A stretch of 64,000 bases of DNA from Mixophyes australis (taxonomy: Eukaryota; Chordata; Amphibia; Anura; Limnodynastidae). The notes under the pieces are model-generated. The model saw only the letters and a list, made by a program, of their open reading frames with translations, had not been told where the DNA came from and did not search any database. Location of the stretch: the NCBI GenBank assembly GCA_036250195.1, contig JAVHZZ010000003.1, positions 346,421,875 to 346,485,874 of the forward strand, given 5' to 3'. The translations under genes were made by a program, and so were the position numbers. Below are positions 31,446-43,222 of this stretch, piece after piece (positions within the stretch are counted from its first letter, which is position 1; each line of letters opens with the position of its first letter).

Positions 31446-32152
31446 CAAACACGTACTTTAAATGTGGCCATTTTACCTTCTTGCTAACAATAGTAATATA
31501 GCTACTTAAGAGCGAGTAAGTGAAACCTTCTGACCTGAGCATATAAGGGGAGATTCAGTTATATGTGAGGTGTCTCCGCAACGTCCAAAGTCAGTTATGA
31601 CAGGAATCTCCGCTCATTTTTTCTCACACCCTATACAGGAGAGCAGAGAAATGGGTAGAGATTCCTATTGTGATGGCTGGAAACGTGCGAAGCTTCACGC
31701 CACATTGCCAGCAATTGAATCTCCCCCATAGAGACAATATAGATAACACAGCCGTTGCTCCCATAAGGCGAGGTGAGAACCTTGTTTCAGGCAGCACCAA
31801 ATGTGGGGTGACAGATACACCTCACCTCCTGACCCCTAATATCCCTCTCCCCACTTCCCCAGCTCTCTAGTCAGCGGCTGCTCAGCAGTTTATGATTGCA
31901 GAAGGAACACAGGCTGACAGGATTCTTGTCTGCACTTTCCTGCCATCATGGCAGTGACATTCAGTGAGAGAGAGAGGAAGAGGAGAAGGTTTCTTTCTCT
32001 ATCCTGCCCATATTCCTCTCATTGTCAGTCATTGCTGTGGCTCCTGTATGAGCGGCTGATGACCATAGAAATTAGGGAGGGGAAGCTGTGTACAAGTGCT
32101 ACATCAGAATACACATTCTGTGCCTCAATTAGAGGTAAGAGTTAAGCAAAAA
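31446..32152. other. Unassigned, no gene seen
   Basis: About 31660-32140 is slightly GC-richer and purine-rich ('agagagagaggaagagg'); short frames only, no domain. Confidence 0.35.
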
Positions 32153-32262
32153 CATACTTGTCAACTCTCCCTGCTCCCTGAAATAGGGGTGATCTCCCTC
32201 ACTCCCTGAAGAGTCTGGCATTCTCCCTGATGCTGAGCCAGTACAAGACGTGGTTGGCTTCG
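32153..32262. mobile_element. 'CATACTTG' MITE variant, left part
   Basis: Starts 'catacttgtcaactctccc' and continues 'tgctccctgaaataggggtg', a diverged subfamily of the element at 2953. No right end found. Confidence 0.6.
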
Positions 32263-32454
32263 CCATCTGTGGCATGATGATACAGTTCAGAAATTGTGTC
32301 CTATGTCCATGTATTGATACCTATGTGGCCATTTTCATGGAGACCAAGATTAAATCAAAAACTGACAGGTAAAACAACATGACTTTAGTAATGGAAACAG
32401 AAATGTAAAAGATATTTCAGTCTCTAGAGATTCATTAGCTGCTTTTCTTTAACT
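32263..32454. other. Unassigned
   Basis: AT-rich spacer, nothing recognised. Confidence 0.3.
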
Positions 32455-32625
32455 CATAGTTGCCTACTCTCCCGGAATGGGCAACCTCTTGGTTCTCGCC
32501 CCGCAATAGATAAGTGGCAGGGGGCGGGGCTCATTGACGCGTCATCTGATGCGATTCATCAAGCCCCGCACGCCCACTTCCCCAGAGATCTCCCTAAAGC
32601 CAACGAGGAAAAGTTGGCAAGTGTG
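32455..32625. mobile_element. 'CATACTTGCC' MITE, diverged copy
   Basis: Left 'catagttgcctactctcccg', right 'aaagttggcaagtgtg', both altered. The interior 'gggcggggc' and 'gcacgcccacttcc' matches the copies at 2953 and 49873. No duplication visible. Confidence 0.75.
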
Positions 32626-32812
32626 AGCAAAAAAAGGAGCAAATTTGCACCAGTAAAAACCATGTTGCGATGCAAGGGGTGCATATGCATTAATTAAATG
32701 TTTTTTTTGCAGGAAAAACACAGATTGCTTTTGCATGAAGCACACAAATACCTGACAGCTTTATTTTTACACTGCAATTTAGACTTCAGCTAGGACACGC
32801 CCCCCCACTCTA
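32626..32812. mobile_element. MITE of the 8042 family, fragment
   Basis: Starts 'agcaaaaaaaggagcaaatt' and includes the reverse of 'caagtatttgtgtgct' and 'gtgtaaaaataaagct'. It is inverted relative to the copy at 8042 and lacks one end. It abuts the diverged MITE before it and the dispersed repeat after it. Confidence 0.65.
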
Positions 32813-33014
32813 AATTTGTCTCCTGATTGATTATAACACCCATGTATTGATTTTTAGTAAATGTAAATTCATGCATGCATAAAATAATCACATTTCTCAG
32901 ATTCTTTAATTTGCCCAAAAAGAAATATATATCTAATACACATTTGTGAACATTCAACTACAGCGTATTGAGAAAAAAACAAGATATTTTTATTTAATGT
33001 CTACAATGTTGCTG
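32813..33014 (-). repeat. Dispersed ~200-bp repeat, copy 1
   Basis: Reverse-complement match to 37841-38040: 'tctcctgattgatt', 'acccatgtattgattttt', 'tctcagattctttaatttg' and 'acaagatatttttattta' all recur in inverted form. No open frame. Probably the interior of an unclassified transposon. Confidence 0.75.
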
Positions 33015-33310
33015 TTCGAATTTTTCTAAAGTCACAATAAGCGTCTGCGTTAGATTCACAAACCTCTAATTTCAAGGAGTTCGCTAGTTCGGGTGTTTGC
33101 CAGCAACGTCTTCAACTTACATCTGCCCCTGACCATAAAACCTGTTATTCATTTATATTTAAGGCTTTGTCCCAGTCTAAATCCATATGCAATAGCTCGA
33201 ACCTGCCCTTGCTGTACATTGTCTATGTAAGAACACTCTTCCTTCCCCCGTCACGCCTTGTCAGGTGTAAAGAGTCGTAAGTGCCAAAAAGACCCAGGTC
33301 TGAATAGATG
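33015..33310. other. Unassigned
   Basis: No gene or repeat recognised. Confidence 0.35.
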
Positions 33311-33572
33311 CAGGGGCGCACGCCCGAAAAAAAATATAGATAGCTGCTGCGCATGCAGCCGCGCATGCACAGCAGCTCCATTTCGGCGGCACTGTATTGT
33401 ACAGCAGCCGCGGCGCTGTCAAAGAAGCGTCCGCAGCGGTGCTTTTATTGTAGTACAATACAGCTCCGCCGTGGAAGCTTCTTTGACAGCGCCGCGGCTG
33501 CTGTACAGTAAAGTGCCGCTATGTAGGGGCACTGTTTAGAACCAGAAACCCCCCCCCCTGCGTGAGCCCCTG
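33311..33572. mobile_element. Hairpin MITE, 'CAGGGGCGCAC' family, copy 2
   Basis: 262 bp; ends 'caggggcgcacgcc' and 'gcgtgagcccctg' inverted. The core palindrome 'cagcagccgcggcgctgtca' with its complement near 33485-33505 matches the copy at 8769; the loop here is larger. No flank duplication visible. Confidence 0.85.
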
Positions 33573-35465
33573 AGACACAGTTGCGTACGTTCACTTTCTA
33601 AGCATTCGCAGTGAGAAAAAACCCCACAAAGAAACGCTACGCAAATGAATGTACGTCTCACTCTGAATCAGGACCAGTGGCTGATGTATGACAAAAGCAG
33701 TCATTTGACCTTCTATCTAAAGAAAAGACTGACCAATAAATACTAATCAATATCATAAATTATAGCTCAAGATGGCACAATCAATGACAAATTATAGTTA
33801 TAAAACCCATGGTACATAAGATATTCGCCAGAAGTTAATCACAGTTAATTTTACGTGAGGTGTTAAGATTATGGAAATAACTTAAAGCTACTGCCTGTCC
33901 CATATGTAAAATTCACATTTTAAATTCATCTCTAATGAAAAAGAAAAAAATGAGAAAAGTATGTAAGAGGACGGATAGGCCAGGATGTAAGGAGGAAGGA
34001 TATGTGGAGACAAGATGTGAGATGATAGAATCAGGTTAGGAGGCGTGCAGAGGAGAGAGCGGCAGCACCCAGAGAACATTTCTTACGTGCTAGCTAAGTT
34101 TCTCATAAAAGAGAAAACTTTCTAAGGCGATATAAGGACACATATGAGTAATGTGACCTGAAATAGAAATCAGAACTTTTATCTTAAACTACAGGGATGT
34201 GGAGAAGGAGTGAGGAGTTTTTATACTTAGCCATATGCATGGGGTCTAATAGAATTTTCACACAAGAGGAACAAAAGCGTTATTCTGTGTAATACACTTT
34301 TAAAATGTATAACTAGATTCTTCCTGAGTTTCCTACCCTTATCCCTGCTGTGAGAGGCTACTCTGAGTTTCGTCTTGCCGTGTGATTATATACAGTACAT
34401 GCAAAAGTGCAGTAACCCATTGCAACTAGTTATTGTTTTGATTGGCTAATTCGGTTTACTGACATTGTTACAAACCTATCCAGTGCCTCATCCATTTGCT
34501 GTCATTAGTCTAAATTGCATAAGAGCAGTGGTGGGTAACCTGATACACTTTAAGGGCCTCTAACCTTCAAAAGGGAAGAAAAAAAAAAAAATCCCACCCA
34601 CTCACGTGCCCTCAGACCTCTCACTTGCCACAAATTGCCACACATGTCCTAAGATCTCACATGTGCACCAAAACCCCCTGTGTGAGGTCACATGATATGG
34701 AAGCTTCAATTACATTGGTGCTGATCTTCACCCGAAGCCCCAGTGACATAAAAACTGTGAAAATGTTTGAGAATGTTTTACATTTGCTGGTTTTTGTTTC
34801 ATGTGTTTTAAACTCAAGGGAAATCTTAGTTTGGCAGTGGATATGGGTCTCTCCACATTATACAGCTTTGAGAAAACCTGGCGTACAGTATCCTTAGAGC
34901 AAATTTAGGAGAGTAATAAGGACTCCATTCCTGAAGGCCAGTCCAGGTCTTCTGACCACCCATTCAGGTAATCAGTCAGATTGTTAGGCTGCAGATGGGT
35001 TGTCTGTTAGCTTTATAAGAGGTAGAACTGGATACAGAAAGTCCCTCTGCCTCGCTCAGGAAAGAAGTTTCTGTTTGTGTTGAACAAAATACATTCATTT
35101 TGATTGTTCCATGCGCTGGGCGTTAAGCCCTCTCTGTAGAGAGGGAACAACAGCTGTTTAAATAGAGCCGGAAAATTATAGGATGTGTTCTCTTATTTTG
35201 CCCTTTATTCTGAATTATAAAACTAGTTGTGTAGTAGTTCAACCATGCTTAGTGGACTGAGACTTTATCATTGAGTGATTAATGTTGTGTGTCTCTGTCT
35301 ATCCAGGGACAGGGCTGTCCCCCTACACGTTACCCCCAACGTCCCCATTGTCTAGAATTCTTATTGTTGATTTGTTTTCACTCAGTCTCATCGTTCCTAT
35401 TTCAGTGTCAGGCTGAAGTTCTCAAAAAACTTCATTCAAAAAGTGTTTTTTATTTGGGGTGTCTG
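33573..35465. other. Unassigned, no gene seen
   Basis: AT-rich. Short frames (33888-34079, 34625-34897, 35289-35480) show no domain. 'cagtggtgggtaacctg' near 34527 looks like a hAT MITE left end without a partner. Confidence 0.4.
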
Positions 35466-36017
35466 CAGGGCTGGTGCTAGGGTTTTAGGCGCCCTAGGCA
35501 AAAATTCAACGCCCCCCCCCCCCCCCCTGCCCCGCCGCCCCCGCCGAAAACACTAAATAAATAAACAAATAAATAAATAAATAATGAGATTTTATTTACC
35601 TCACTCTTTTTTCTCCTGAAGCCTCATCAGTAGATGCAGGGGAGCTCTTCAAACCTCTTCTCTTTTCTTTTCTTCTCTTTTCTTTACTTCTCTTCTTTTC
35701 TCTTTTCTTTTCTTTCTTTCCTATGGCTGCTCCTCACCTTCTTCACACAGGAGGCAGAGCAATGCATGCTGGGAGGGGAAGGGGGAAAGAACTTTATTCA
35801 CACTGTCTGTCACTGACAGACAGTGTGATAATGCAGCACAGCACAGGCGCCGCCGGGTAAAGACCTGTCACCTGATCAGCACCCCGCCACCGCTGCACCT
35901 CTCTCCTACTTCCCTCTGCTGACTAGATTTTCAAATTTAGTCAGGGGCAGCGGCGCCCTGCAGGTCCCGGCGCCCTAGGCAACTGCCTAAGGTTGCCTAA
36001 TGGGAGCGCCGGGCCTG
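35466..36017. mobile_element. hAT-type MITE, 'GGCGCCCTAGGC' family, copy 1
   Basis: 552 bp with perfect 8-bp duplications GGTGTCTG (35458-35465, 36018-36025). Ends 'cagggctggtgctaggg' and 'gggagcgccgggcctg' inverted; 'ggcgccctaggca' occurs near both ends. The interior holds C-runs, a TAAA microsatellite (35555-35583) and a CTTTT tract (35650-35728). Confidence 0.92.
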
Positions 36018-36150
36018 GGTGTCTGTGTGTGTGTGTTAGGGAATTTAGACTGTAAGCTCCAATGGGGCAGGGACTGATGGGAATGAGTTCTCTGTACAGC
36101 ACTGCGGAATTAGTGGTGCTATATAAATAAATGGTAATAATAATAAGAAA
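36018..36150 (+). mobile_element. SINE 3' part
   Basis: (TG)n, then 'agggaatttagactgtaagc', 'cactgcggaattagtggtgc', 'tatataaataaatggtaata'. The head is missing; the MITE lies directly upstream. Confidence 0.8.
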
Positions 36151-36990
36151 AAATAATAGTAAAGATAAGTCTTTTTCTGATCATTTACTTAAGTGTGCAG
36201 AACAAGGGGATTTAGGCAGTCTTAAAGTGTAACTATTACGCCGTTTTTGAAAAGCAAAACGTGAGTAATACAACCTTAGTTAAAGTCTAATGCAAAATAC
36301 AGTGTCCAACACACAAACCATTGTTGGGACCATTCATCTATAAAACTGTATCCTAGCCTCTTTGGTCCTGATTGTAAGTTGCTCGTTATAGAGCACGGAA
36401 CTTGTGCGTTGTCATGACCGTATTTGAATCTGGGTGTAAGTACGCTCTGCCAAAACAGTACTTGCCGTACGTAGACACACAGAACAGACTGCAGTGTAGG
36501 CAGATGCGTATGTACAATAAAAGGTCACAGCATAAAACTTTTATTTTATCATGAAATAAAATAACAACTGTTATCAGTATAATCATGTATCTAAATATAA
36601 TTTTTCAAATATATATATCATTTTTTACATTACATAAATTGCAAACAATTGATTTCATTGGCGGTAAGGTCCATTTCTGGGCATGCGCAGAGCTATTTAA
36701 CTCAAGATATGTCCGAGCATAAATCAGGCTCTTTGTGTCATAAATTCCTTAGAGATTGCCAGAATTTCGGGGAAGCCCTCCCAGCCCCCTGCCAGAGTAA
36801 GCCACCCTGCTGTATGCCGCTTCATGTTCTTCTGAAGTGAGCAGGGACTTGGTGTCTTGTTTCAATGCAGATCACATTCCCGTTGTTCCGTCCCACTCAG
36901 CACGATGACGCCAATCGCCTCAGCACGCCCCTGCACATGTTCCTTGGACAAACTGTAGGCAAATGTGATTTAAATTAACCATTGGTGTGG
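36151..36990. other. Unassigned, no gene seen
   Basis: No repeat boundary or supported gene. About 36380-36510 has CpG-bearing phrases of old-MITE style. Confidence 0.35.
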
Positions 36991-37502
36991 GCAGAAGTTT
37001 GTTTTACCCTAACCTCAGAACCAATGTATTGTTTTTAACTATGGCAAGACCCTCTTAACTCTTTGTCTGACTTGTTTTATTACTGTTTGTTTCTAATTAA
37101 AAGGTACTGCATAGCATGCTGGTGCTATGTATATAAACATACCTCCCAACTGTCCCGATTTGAGGGCTTTGTCCCAATCGGGACATTGCTGTCCCGCTTT
37201 TTGTGCAATTTGGGAGGTATGGGAGCTGCTGTTAGTGTGCTACAACGTGCGCGCCCCCCTCCTGGAGGAGAGTGATCGCCAGTGTTCCGGAGTCCAGCTC
37301 ACCTTAATACATAGTTTGCAAGTCTTTAGTGCTCTAGTCCCTGCTCTAGTGCTAGGCAATTTCCCGGGGAGGGTGGCCACACACCCAGGATGATACAGAC
37401 ACACCCCCATGATGACACAGGCACACCCCGTGATGACGCGGGCACACCCCCTTTAGTCGACTGTCCCGCTTTGGGAGGTATGATATAAATGTTAATAATA
37501 AT
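36991..37502 (+). mobile_element. L2-type LINE 3' tail with MITE inside
   Basis: 37030-37137 ('tttgtttctaattaaaaggt' ... 'gctatgtatataaa') matches the 3' ends at 25258 and 54060. The tail resumes at 37483 ('atataaatgttaataataat'). The inserted element is 37138-37482. Confidence 0.75.
37138..37482. mobile_element. MITE, 'CATACCTCCCAAC' family
   Basis: 345 bp; ends CATACCTCCCAACTGTCCC and CTTTGGGAGGTATG inverted. ATATAAA flanks both sides (7 bp; the host sequence is itself repetitive). An inner 'tttgggaggtatgg' at about 37210 suggests a partly duplicated or nested structure. Ends recall the CATACTTGCCAAC family. Confidence 0.8.
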
Positions 37503-37840
37503 GTTTTATCATATAACCCTTCCCTCATCTAAACATGGTCCTAATGTACCTTGTGTCACTGGTGCTGTTTGCAAGACAATGAGGACCCCCCTCCGCTCAT
37601 CTATATTTTGTAAATGGAAAACAATATTAAATCTGTAATGTTTTACTTTGATAATTAAATGTTCTAGAACATGTTCAATAATATGTTCAGAGAACATTCT
37701 TTCTGGATGACGATACACAAATGCCCTTTATTAAGAAAGCATTGAGAAGGAAATCCCTTTCTATCTAGAGAGATATGAAGGGCAGGTGCCAAAGTGAAGG
37801 TTGTAGATCAGCAAACGTATCTGTTTAGAACAATTTGATC
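37503..37840. other. Unassigned
   Basis: AT-rich, nothing recognised. Confidence 0.35.
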
Positions 37841-38040
37841 AGCAACATTGTATACACTGAATAAAAATATATCTTGTTTTTTCTCCATATGCTGTGGTTC
37901 ACAAATGAGTATTAAATATATATTTATTTTGGGCAAATGAAAGAATCTGAGAAATGCTATTATTTTATGTATGTATGAATTTATATTTGCTCAAAGTCAA
38001 TACATGGGTGCTAGAACCAATCAGGAGACAGCTCAGGCCC
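37841..38040 (+). repeat. Dispersed ~200-bp repeat, copy 2
   Basis: Inverted partner of 32813-33014 ('gcaacattgta', 'aagaatctgagaaatg', 'tcaatacatgggtgct'). The two copies are about 5 kb apart in opposite orientation. Confidence 0.75.
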
Positions 38041-38108
38041 AGGAAAGATACAATGTATAACATGGACCACAGAGAGTAAATTGTACAATGCACACACCAG
38101 ATACCAAC

Positions 38109-38201
38109 TTCATTCAAAAGGAGCAAGATCATCTTTAGGTTTTGCCCCACACAATAAAACAAACCAAAGACACTACAACAGACCTCCTAAGCCGGTGATA
38201 A
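38109..38201 (+). repeat. 93-bp segment, source or copy
   Basis: Nearly identical to 38738-38832 (a few differences including 2 inserted bases): 'ttcattcaaaaggagcaaga' to 'ggtgataa'. Confidence 0.9.
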
Positions 38202-38214
38202 AATGTGGGAACTT

Positions 38215-38368
38215 AAACCAAACGTCTTACATAGGGGACACGTAGGAAATGCACACAAACATGGGTAGGAAATATAAACTCCAGAGAGATAAGTGCATTG
38301 GTGAGGATTCAAACTCAGGTCTCCACTGTTGAAAGGTGGATTGTCTAACCACTAAGCCAACGTGAAAG
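38215..38368 (-). mobile_element. SINE head fragment
   Basis: 'aaatataaactccag', 'gaggattcaaactcaggtc' (B-box complement) and 'taaccactaagccaac' (A-box complement) follow the order of the SINE head at 59.5-59.7 kb, strongly diverged. The 3' part is absent. Confidence 0.6.
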
Positions 38369-38668
38369 TGGACCTCCTAAACCAGTGATGGGCAGCCAGA
38401 TATACCCCATTAATCTCAGTAATAATTACAGTTTTACATGCACACATTAGAAGGCCTATGATGTAAGAAGGGGAGAGAAGTGCCGACCACCCTAACCAAT
38501 CAACTCCTTCCTTCAGAAGATGGAAAAATGTGCATCCTCCTCAGACACCACCAGCTTGGTCCCCAGAGCGATGCTCTTCATGTAAAATGAAAGCATTCCT
38601 GAAAAAAAGTCTGAAAATGTGCATTTTTTTGTAAATGACTTTCTGCTTCATAGCTATAAAGACCTAGC
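38369..38668. other. Unassigned
   Basis: 'cctaaaccagtgatgggcag' near 38390 resembles a MITE left end without partner. Otherwise nothing. Confidence 0.3.
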
Positions 38669-39088
38669 ACCTGAATCATTAAGGAGAGCAAAGCATACAA
38701 AAGGAGTAACTTTGCACCTGGGCAAAACCATGTTGCATTCATTCAAAAGGAGCAAGATCATCTTTAGGTTTTGCCCCACACACTATAAAACAAACCAAAG
38801 ACACTACAACAGACCTCCTAAGACGGTGATAAGCCGGGAGGTAAATTTATAATGTGGGGACAGATTTATAGTTGGGGTAGAGCATGTCTTAGATCAACTT
38901 TAAATTTCAGTGTAAAAATAAAGATATCAAGTATTTGTGTGCTAGATGGAAAAACAGCCAGTATTTAACTTATGTGCAAAATAATAAACTAATTTGCACC
39001 CCTTGCATTGCAAAATGGTTTGTCCAAGAACAAACTTACCTCTTTTTTTTTTTTTTTTGCTTTGTTCCCTTTTATTGACTCAGGCCCC
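38669..39088. mobile_element. MITE of the 8042 family, copy 2, with inserted segment
   Basis: Ends 'acctgaatcattaaggagag' and 'tattgactcaggcccc'. The order matches 8042-8361 except that about 100 bp (38738-38832) replaces a few bases after 'aaaaccatgttgca'. That insert is a copy of 38109-38201. Confidence 0.8.
38738..38832 (+). repeat. Copied segment inside the MITE
   Basis: About 97% match by eye to 38109-38201, same orientation, 629 bp apart. No transposon ends or target duplication; more like template switching or gene conversion. Confidence 0.85.
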
Positions 39089-40309
39089 CAATGTTTTGAC
39101 AACTATAAAGATTTTAGTCATTAACATAAAGTTACATCTGCAAGAAGAAACTCCCTAGCTGAATAAGCTAATAAACTAACTAACTAAAATTATTATGCAA
39201 CTTTTCTCTGATACGTGTCCGTATTTCAATTTACACAAAATATCAACACCGTGAAAGTCCCTACCGCACGTAGTCATCTAGTGTCAATATAGTCACGTTC
39301 TGGATGCAACAACCGCATGTAAGAAGAATTATCCACGTCCCTTTCAATTATTCTTAAGATGCTCTCCTTCTACTGACTCACAATCTCTCCTGACACATGG
39401 GATGAACCGATGCTCTAGTTATCTATAGACACAATGAAGGTTTATGTCTCTCTCACGAGATCTTTGCTATTACTATACTTTTATATCCACAAAGGTAAAC
39501 ATAAAATCATACTGAGGACACATTTATTAAATACTCTATATAGTTCTGTTCAATATAATAAAAACAAGGTAGAGGACAAAGGAGCCATCAAATCAGTTGC
39601 TGGATTCCCATGAGCCAGTGTAGAATGTACATTCTCCACCAGCAATCCTTACCAAGAAGGGTCCAATCACTGCCTGCTTTATTGAGGTGCTAGCAGCTAA
39701 CAGCCTTAGAGTGACTTGTTTCAGTTGTATCTCTTTCTAAAGATAACCACAAGCACATGGACGAGAGCACTTGACCTCATAATATTGGAGCTCTGCAGCG
39801 ATGGAGGGAGAAGGTGCCAAGCAGCCAAAGTGGCTTAGGGTGGAAACAGTAAATCTGGTGGCACTTATAAGCAGAAAACACTGCTAATGTTTCTAAAGAC
39901 AGCAGAAAAATGAATTTCAGACATGTATCAGAGAAAATTTGCATAATTATTTTATTAATTTGCTTATTGACTCTTTATTCTGCTAGGGGGTGTCTACTTG
40001 CAGCCTGCAGATGCATCTTTATGTTAGAAACTATAATCTTTCAACATTTGTCAAAACATTAAAAGGGATCAGCAACGTTTACTGAATACATTGCTTTATC
40101 TTTCTGGATTTCCGTCTCTGTTTTCTCGGAGGTCTTTATCAGTGAAGCAAAAAGTAATTTACAAAACTTTTTTTGTGAATACATCCATCATACCGGAAGA
40201 GCATAGGTCTACGTACCAAGCTGATGGTGTCTGAGTGGGGTGCCAACTTTTCCATCTTTTGGAAGAAGAAACAGGGGTGGATAAGACTTTCTTGCTGGCG
40301 AATGTTGGG
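39089..40309. other. Unassigned, no gene seen
   Basis: AT-rich single-copy sequence. The minus frame 40139-40531 (130 codons) overlaps the next element and shows no domain. Confidence 0.4.
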
Positions 40310-40701
40310 TAGGCCGGGTCGGACGCATGTATTCCGGGTTTTGTTCGCTCGGTCCCTGACGGGCCTTCCTGTCAGGCACTGCCCCATCCTATGTCTTAAC
40401 TTGTTTGATGCAGGGAGAAAAGGCATGTTCTCCTTTTTTGACTGTGGCCCCAGGCTGTGACATAATAGCCTCGCAGCCAATTCCCAGCCCATTGCCAACA
40501 TGGAGGAGCAGCTGCTGGCAGAAGCTGACAACTAATGCCCCTCCATGTCAACGGCCGGTGTCTAGTAAGAGGTAAGAGGGGAGAGAATACAGGCACTGAA
40601 TGAGTGACATGTCATTCATTTTTTTCAGTGGTTTCAGTGGTTTAGCCTCTCTGGCACCATAGGCGACCGCCTCTGCTCTCCTAGAGGTAGTGCCGGCCCT
40701 G
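40310..40701. mobile_element. Probable 'GGCGCCCTAGGC'-family MITE, reversed
   Basis: The right end 'agaggtagtgccggccctg' is the complement of the family left end at 45668. 'accataggcgaccgcctct' corresponds to the inner motif. The left boundary near 'aggccgggtcgg' is a guess, with only partial flank agreement. Confidence 0.5.
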
Positions 40702-40726
40702 GGGTTAGGGACACCCTTGCACCTCT

Positions 40727-41058
40727 TGTTATTATTATTATCCTTTATTTATAAGGCACTGCACAGAAAAAAAACAGTAGAACCATACAGGGTAAAAATG
40801 TGCAGAACAATAAATGAGTAAAGCCAAGTCTCCAATATCTCCAAGCATAGCTAGTACAGTGAAATTGGAACTGAAGAATAGGTATAGAGACAGGAGGGAA
40901 AAGGGCCCCACTCATAAGAGCCTAGAGGGAGGGCAAACAGACAGGAGGCACAAGGGGGAGTCAGTGGTGGGATCAAAGGCAAGAGGAGCGCGTACAGGGA
41001 CAGGGGAGAGGAAGGTGAAGAGATGATTAGGTGGAAGGCTGGTAGGCTTTGAGAAACT
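40727..41058 (-). mobile_element. L2-type LINE, 3' end
   Basis: Starts with the complement of the tail (ATT/TTA repeats, then 'ataaggcactgcacag') and contains, reversed, 'ctcttatgagtggggccc' and 'aaagcctaccagcc', as in the copy at 48.1-48.4 kb. 5'-truncated just beyond the ORF end. It lies head-to-head with the next copy. Confidence 0.8.
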
Positions 41059-41104
41059 TATTTTTATTTTTTTACTTGTTTTTTATATCATGCCTAAATG
41101 GAGA

Positions 41105-42108
41105 AATGAAGAATAGACAAGGTCATCCTTGATTCCTCCCTCTCATTTACGCCTCACATCCTGTCCCTCTCTAAATCCTGTTAATTCCACCTTCGGAATA
41201 TTTCTAAGATACATCCCTTTCTCACCACGCAAGCCACGAAAACCCTTGTTCACTCGCTTATTATCTCTCGCCTTGACTACTGTAACCTTCTTCTCTCTGG
41301 CCTACCTGATTCTCGCCTTGATCCTCTTAAGTCTATCCTCAATGCTGCTGCCCACCTCATTTTTCTCTCCCGCCGCTCTATCTCTGCGGTCTCCCTCCAA
41401 CAGTCACTACATTGGCTCCCCATACCCTACAGAATTAAATTTAAACTCATCACCCTCACCTTTAAAGCTCTTAGTCAATCTTCCCCTCCCTACATCTCCA
41501 ATCTCATCTCTACCTACACTCCTACCCGCCCCCTCCGCTCTGCCTCTGACCGCCGCCTCACTACTTCACTGATCACCTCCTCTCACTCTCGTCTTCAGGA
41601 CTTTGCCCGGGCTGCTCCCCTGCTGTGGAACGATCTTCCACGTTCCATCAGGTTAGCATCTACTCTCAAAGGCTTCAAGCGTGCCCTTAAGACTCATTTC
41701 TTTATTCAAGTCTATCAGTCCTCCTAACTCTCTTGTCCTTGCTCTCTCCCCTAGTTAGTACCACCCTTTTTTGTGTCTCCCCCTTCCCTTTAGGTTGTTA
41801 GCTCTTATGAGCAGGGCCCTCTTTCCTTGTGTGCTCCTTCTACTGTTCCTTCACCCTCTGTACCTCTTGGCCTGCTTCGCTAGCCCTGTTTTACCTGTTT
41901 TATTAAACTTCGGCCTTCTTCCTGCTGATTTCTACCATCCCTTTCACTATCTGTCAGATATAATCTGATTTGCTTTACCCATGCACCTGTGTTTGTATAT
42001 ATTTGTGTATCATGTTGTGTCTTGGTTCTGTTTTCTGTATATGTAATGTACGGCGCTGCGGACCCTTTGTGGCGCCTTATAAGTAAAAGATAATAATAAT
42101 AATAATAA
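41105..42108 (+). mobile_element. L2-type LINE, longest L2 copy here
   Basis: From 41122 a frame of about 200 codons reads 'VILDSSLSFTPHI', a stop, 'NISKIHPFLTTQATKTLVHS', 'SRLDYCNLLLSGLPDSRLDP', 'LHWLPIPYRIKFKLITLT', 'RAAPLLWNDLPRSI' and 'FKRALKTHFF', ending near 41728. This is the C-terminal third of an L2-type ORF2; catalytic motifs lie upstream and are lost. The 3' UTR has 'gttagctcttatgagcaggg', 'gcggaccctttgtggcgcct' and a TAA tail (42090-42109). Confidence 0.9.
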
Positions 42109-43222
42109 TATGGACAAAAGAGTTTGGACTCTTGACCATTACACCAACAGGGACTGTAATGTCATTCAAATACATATACTTTAACATGGAGTTCGTCCTC
42201 CTTTTGCAGCAATAACAGCTTCCACTCTTCCTGGAAGGCTTTCCACAAGATGTTGGAGTGTTTCTGTGGGAATTTGTGACCATTCATTCTGTAGAGCATT
42301 TATGAGGTCAGGCACTGATGTTGGATGAGAAGGCTTCTCGCAATCTCCATTCCAGTTCATCCTAAAGGTGTTCAATTGGGTTGAGGTCATGTCTTTGTAG
42401 TCCTTGCTTTGTGCACTGGGGCATAGTCATGTTAGAAAAGGGCCTTCCCCAAACTGTTGCCACAAAGTTGGAAGCATAGCATTGTCCAAAACGACTTGGT
42501 ATGCTGAAGTATTAAGATTGACCTTTACTGGAGAAAAAGGGGCCTAGACCAAACTCTGAAAAACAGCCCCATACCATTACCCCTCCTCTACCAAACTTCA
42601 CAGTTGGCATAATGCAGTCAAACAGGTAACTTTGTCCCAGCATCCGCCAAACTCAGACTCGCCCATCTGACTGCCAAAACAGAGAAGCGTGATTCATCAC
42701 TCCACAGAACACATTTCCATTACTCCACAGTCCAGTGTCGGTGTGCTTTACACCACTCCATCCAACGCTTGGCATTGGTGATGTGAGGCTTGCATGCAGC
42801 TGCTCGGCCATGGAAATCCATTCCATTAAGCTCCAGCTGCACAGATTTTGTGCTTACATTAATGCCAGTGGAATCAGCTATGGAATCAGTTGTGACCCCG
42901 CTTTGTCATTTTACATGGTCTTCCGCTTCATGGCTGAGTTGCTGTTGTTCCTAAACGCTTCCACTTAATAATATCACAGTTGACTGTGGAATATTCAGCA
43001 GGGATGAAATTTAATGAACCTTCTTATTGCAAAGGAGGCATCCTATCACAATACCACGCCTGATGTCACTGAGCTCTTCAGAATGATCCATTTTGCATCA
43101 CAAATGTTTGCAAATGGAGACTGCATGGCTGGGTGCTTGATGTTATACACCTCTGGTAACGGGTCTGATTGAAACACCTCAATTCAATAATTAACTGGTG
43201 TGGCCAAATGCTTTGTCCATAT
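42109..43222 (-). mobile_element. Tc1-like transposon, nearly full length, degenerate
   Basis: Ends 'tatggacaaaagagtttgg' and 'ccaaatgctttgtccata' are inverted; the site is a TA within the L2 tail. On the minus strand a start at 43091 gives 'MDHSEELSDIRRGIVIG', which soon stops. The catalytic-region motif 'WSDESRFSV' is readable at about 42690-42712, followed by a frame change. It is shorter than typical full copies because of several deletions. Inactive. Confidence 0.88.

Noticed and set aside
41129..41572. 147-codon plus ORF
   Set aside because: Wrong frame of the L2 ORF2; the real frame starts at 41122 and shows the LINE motifs.
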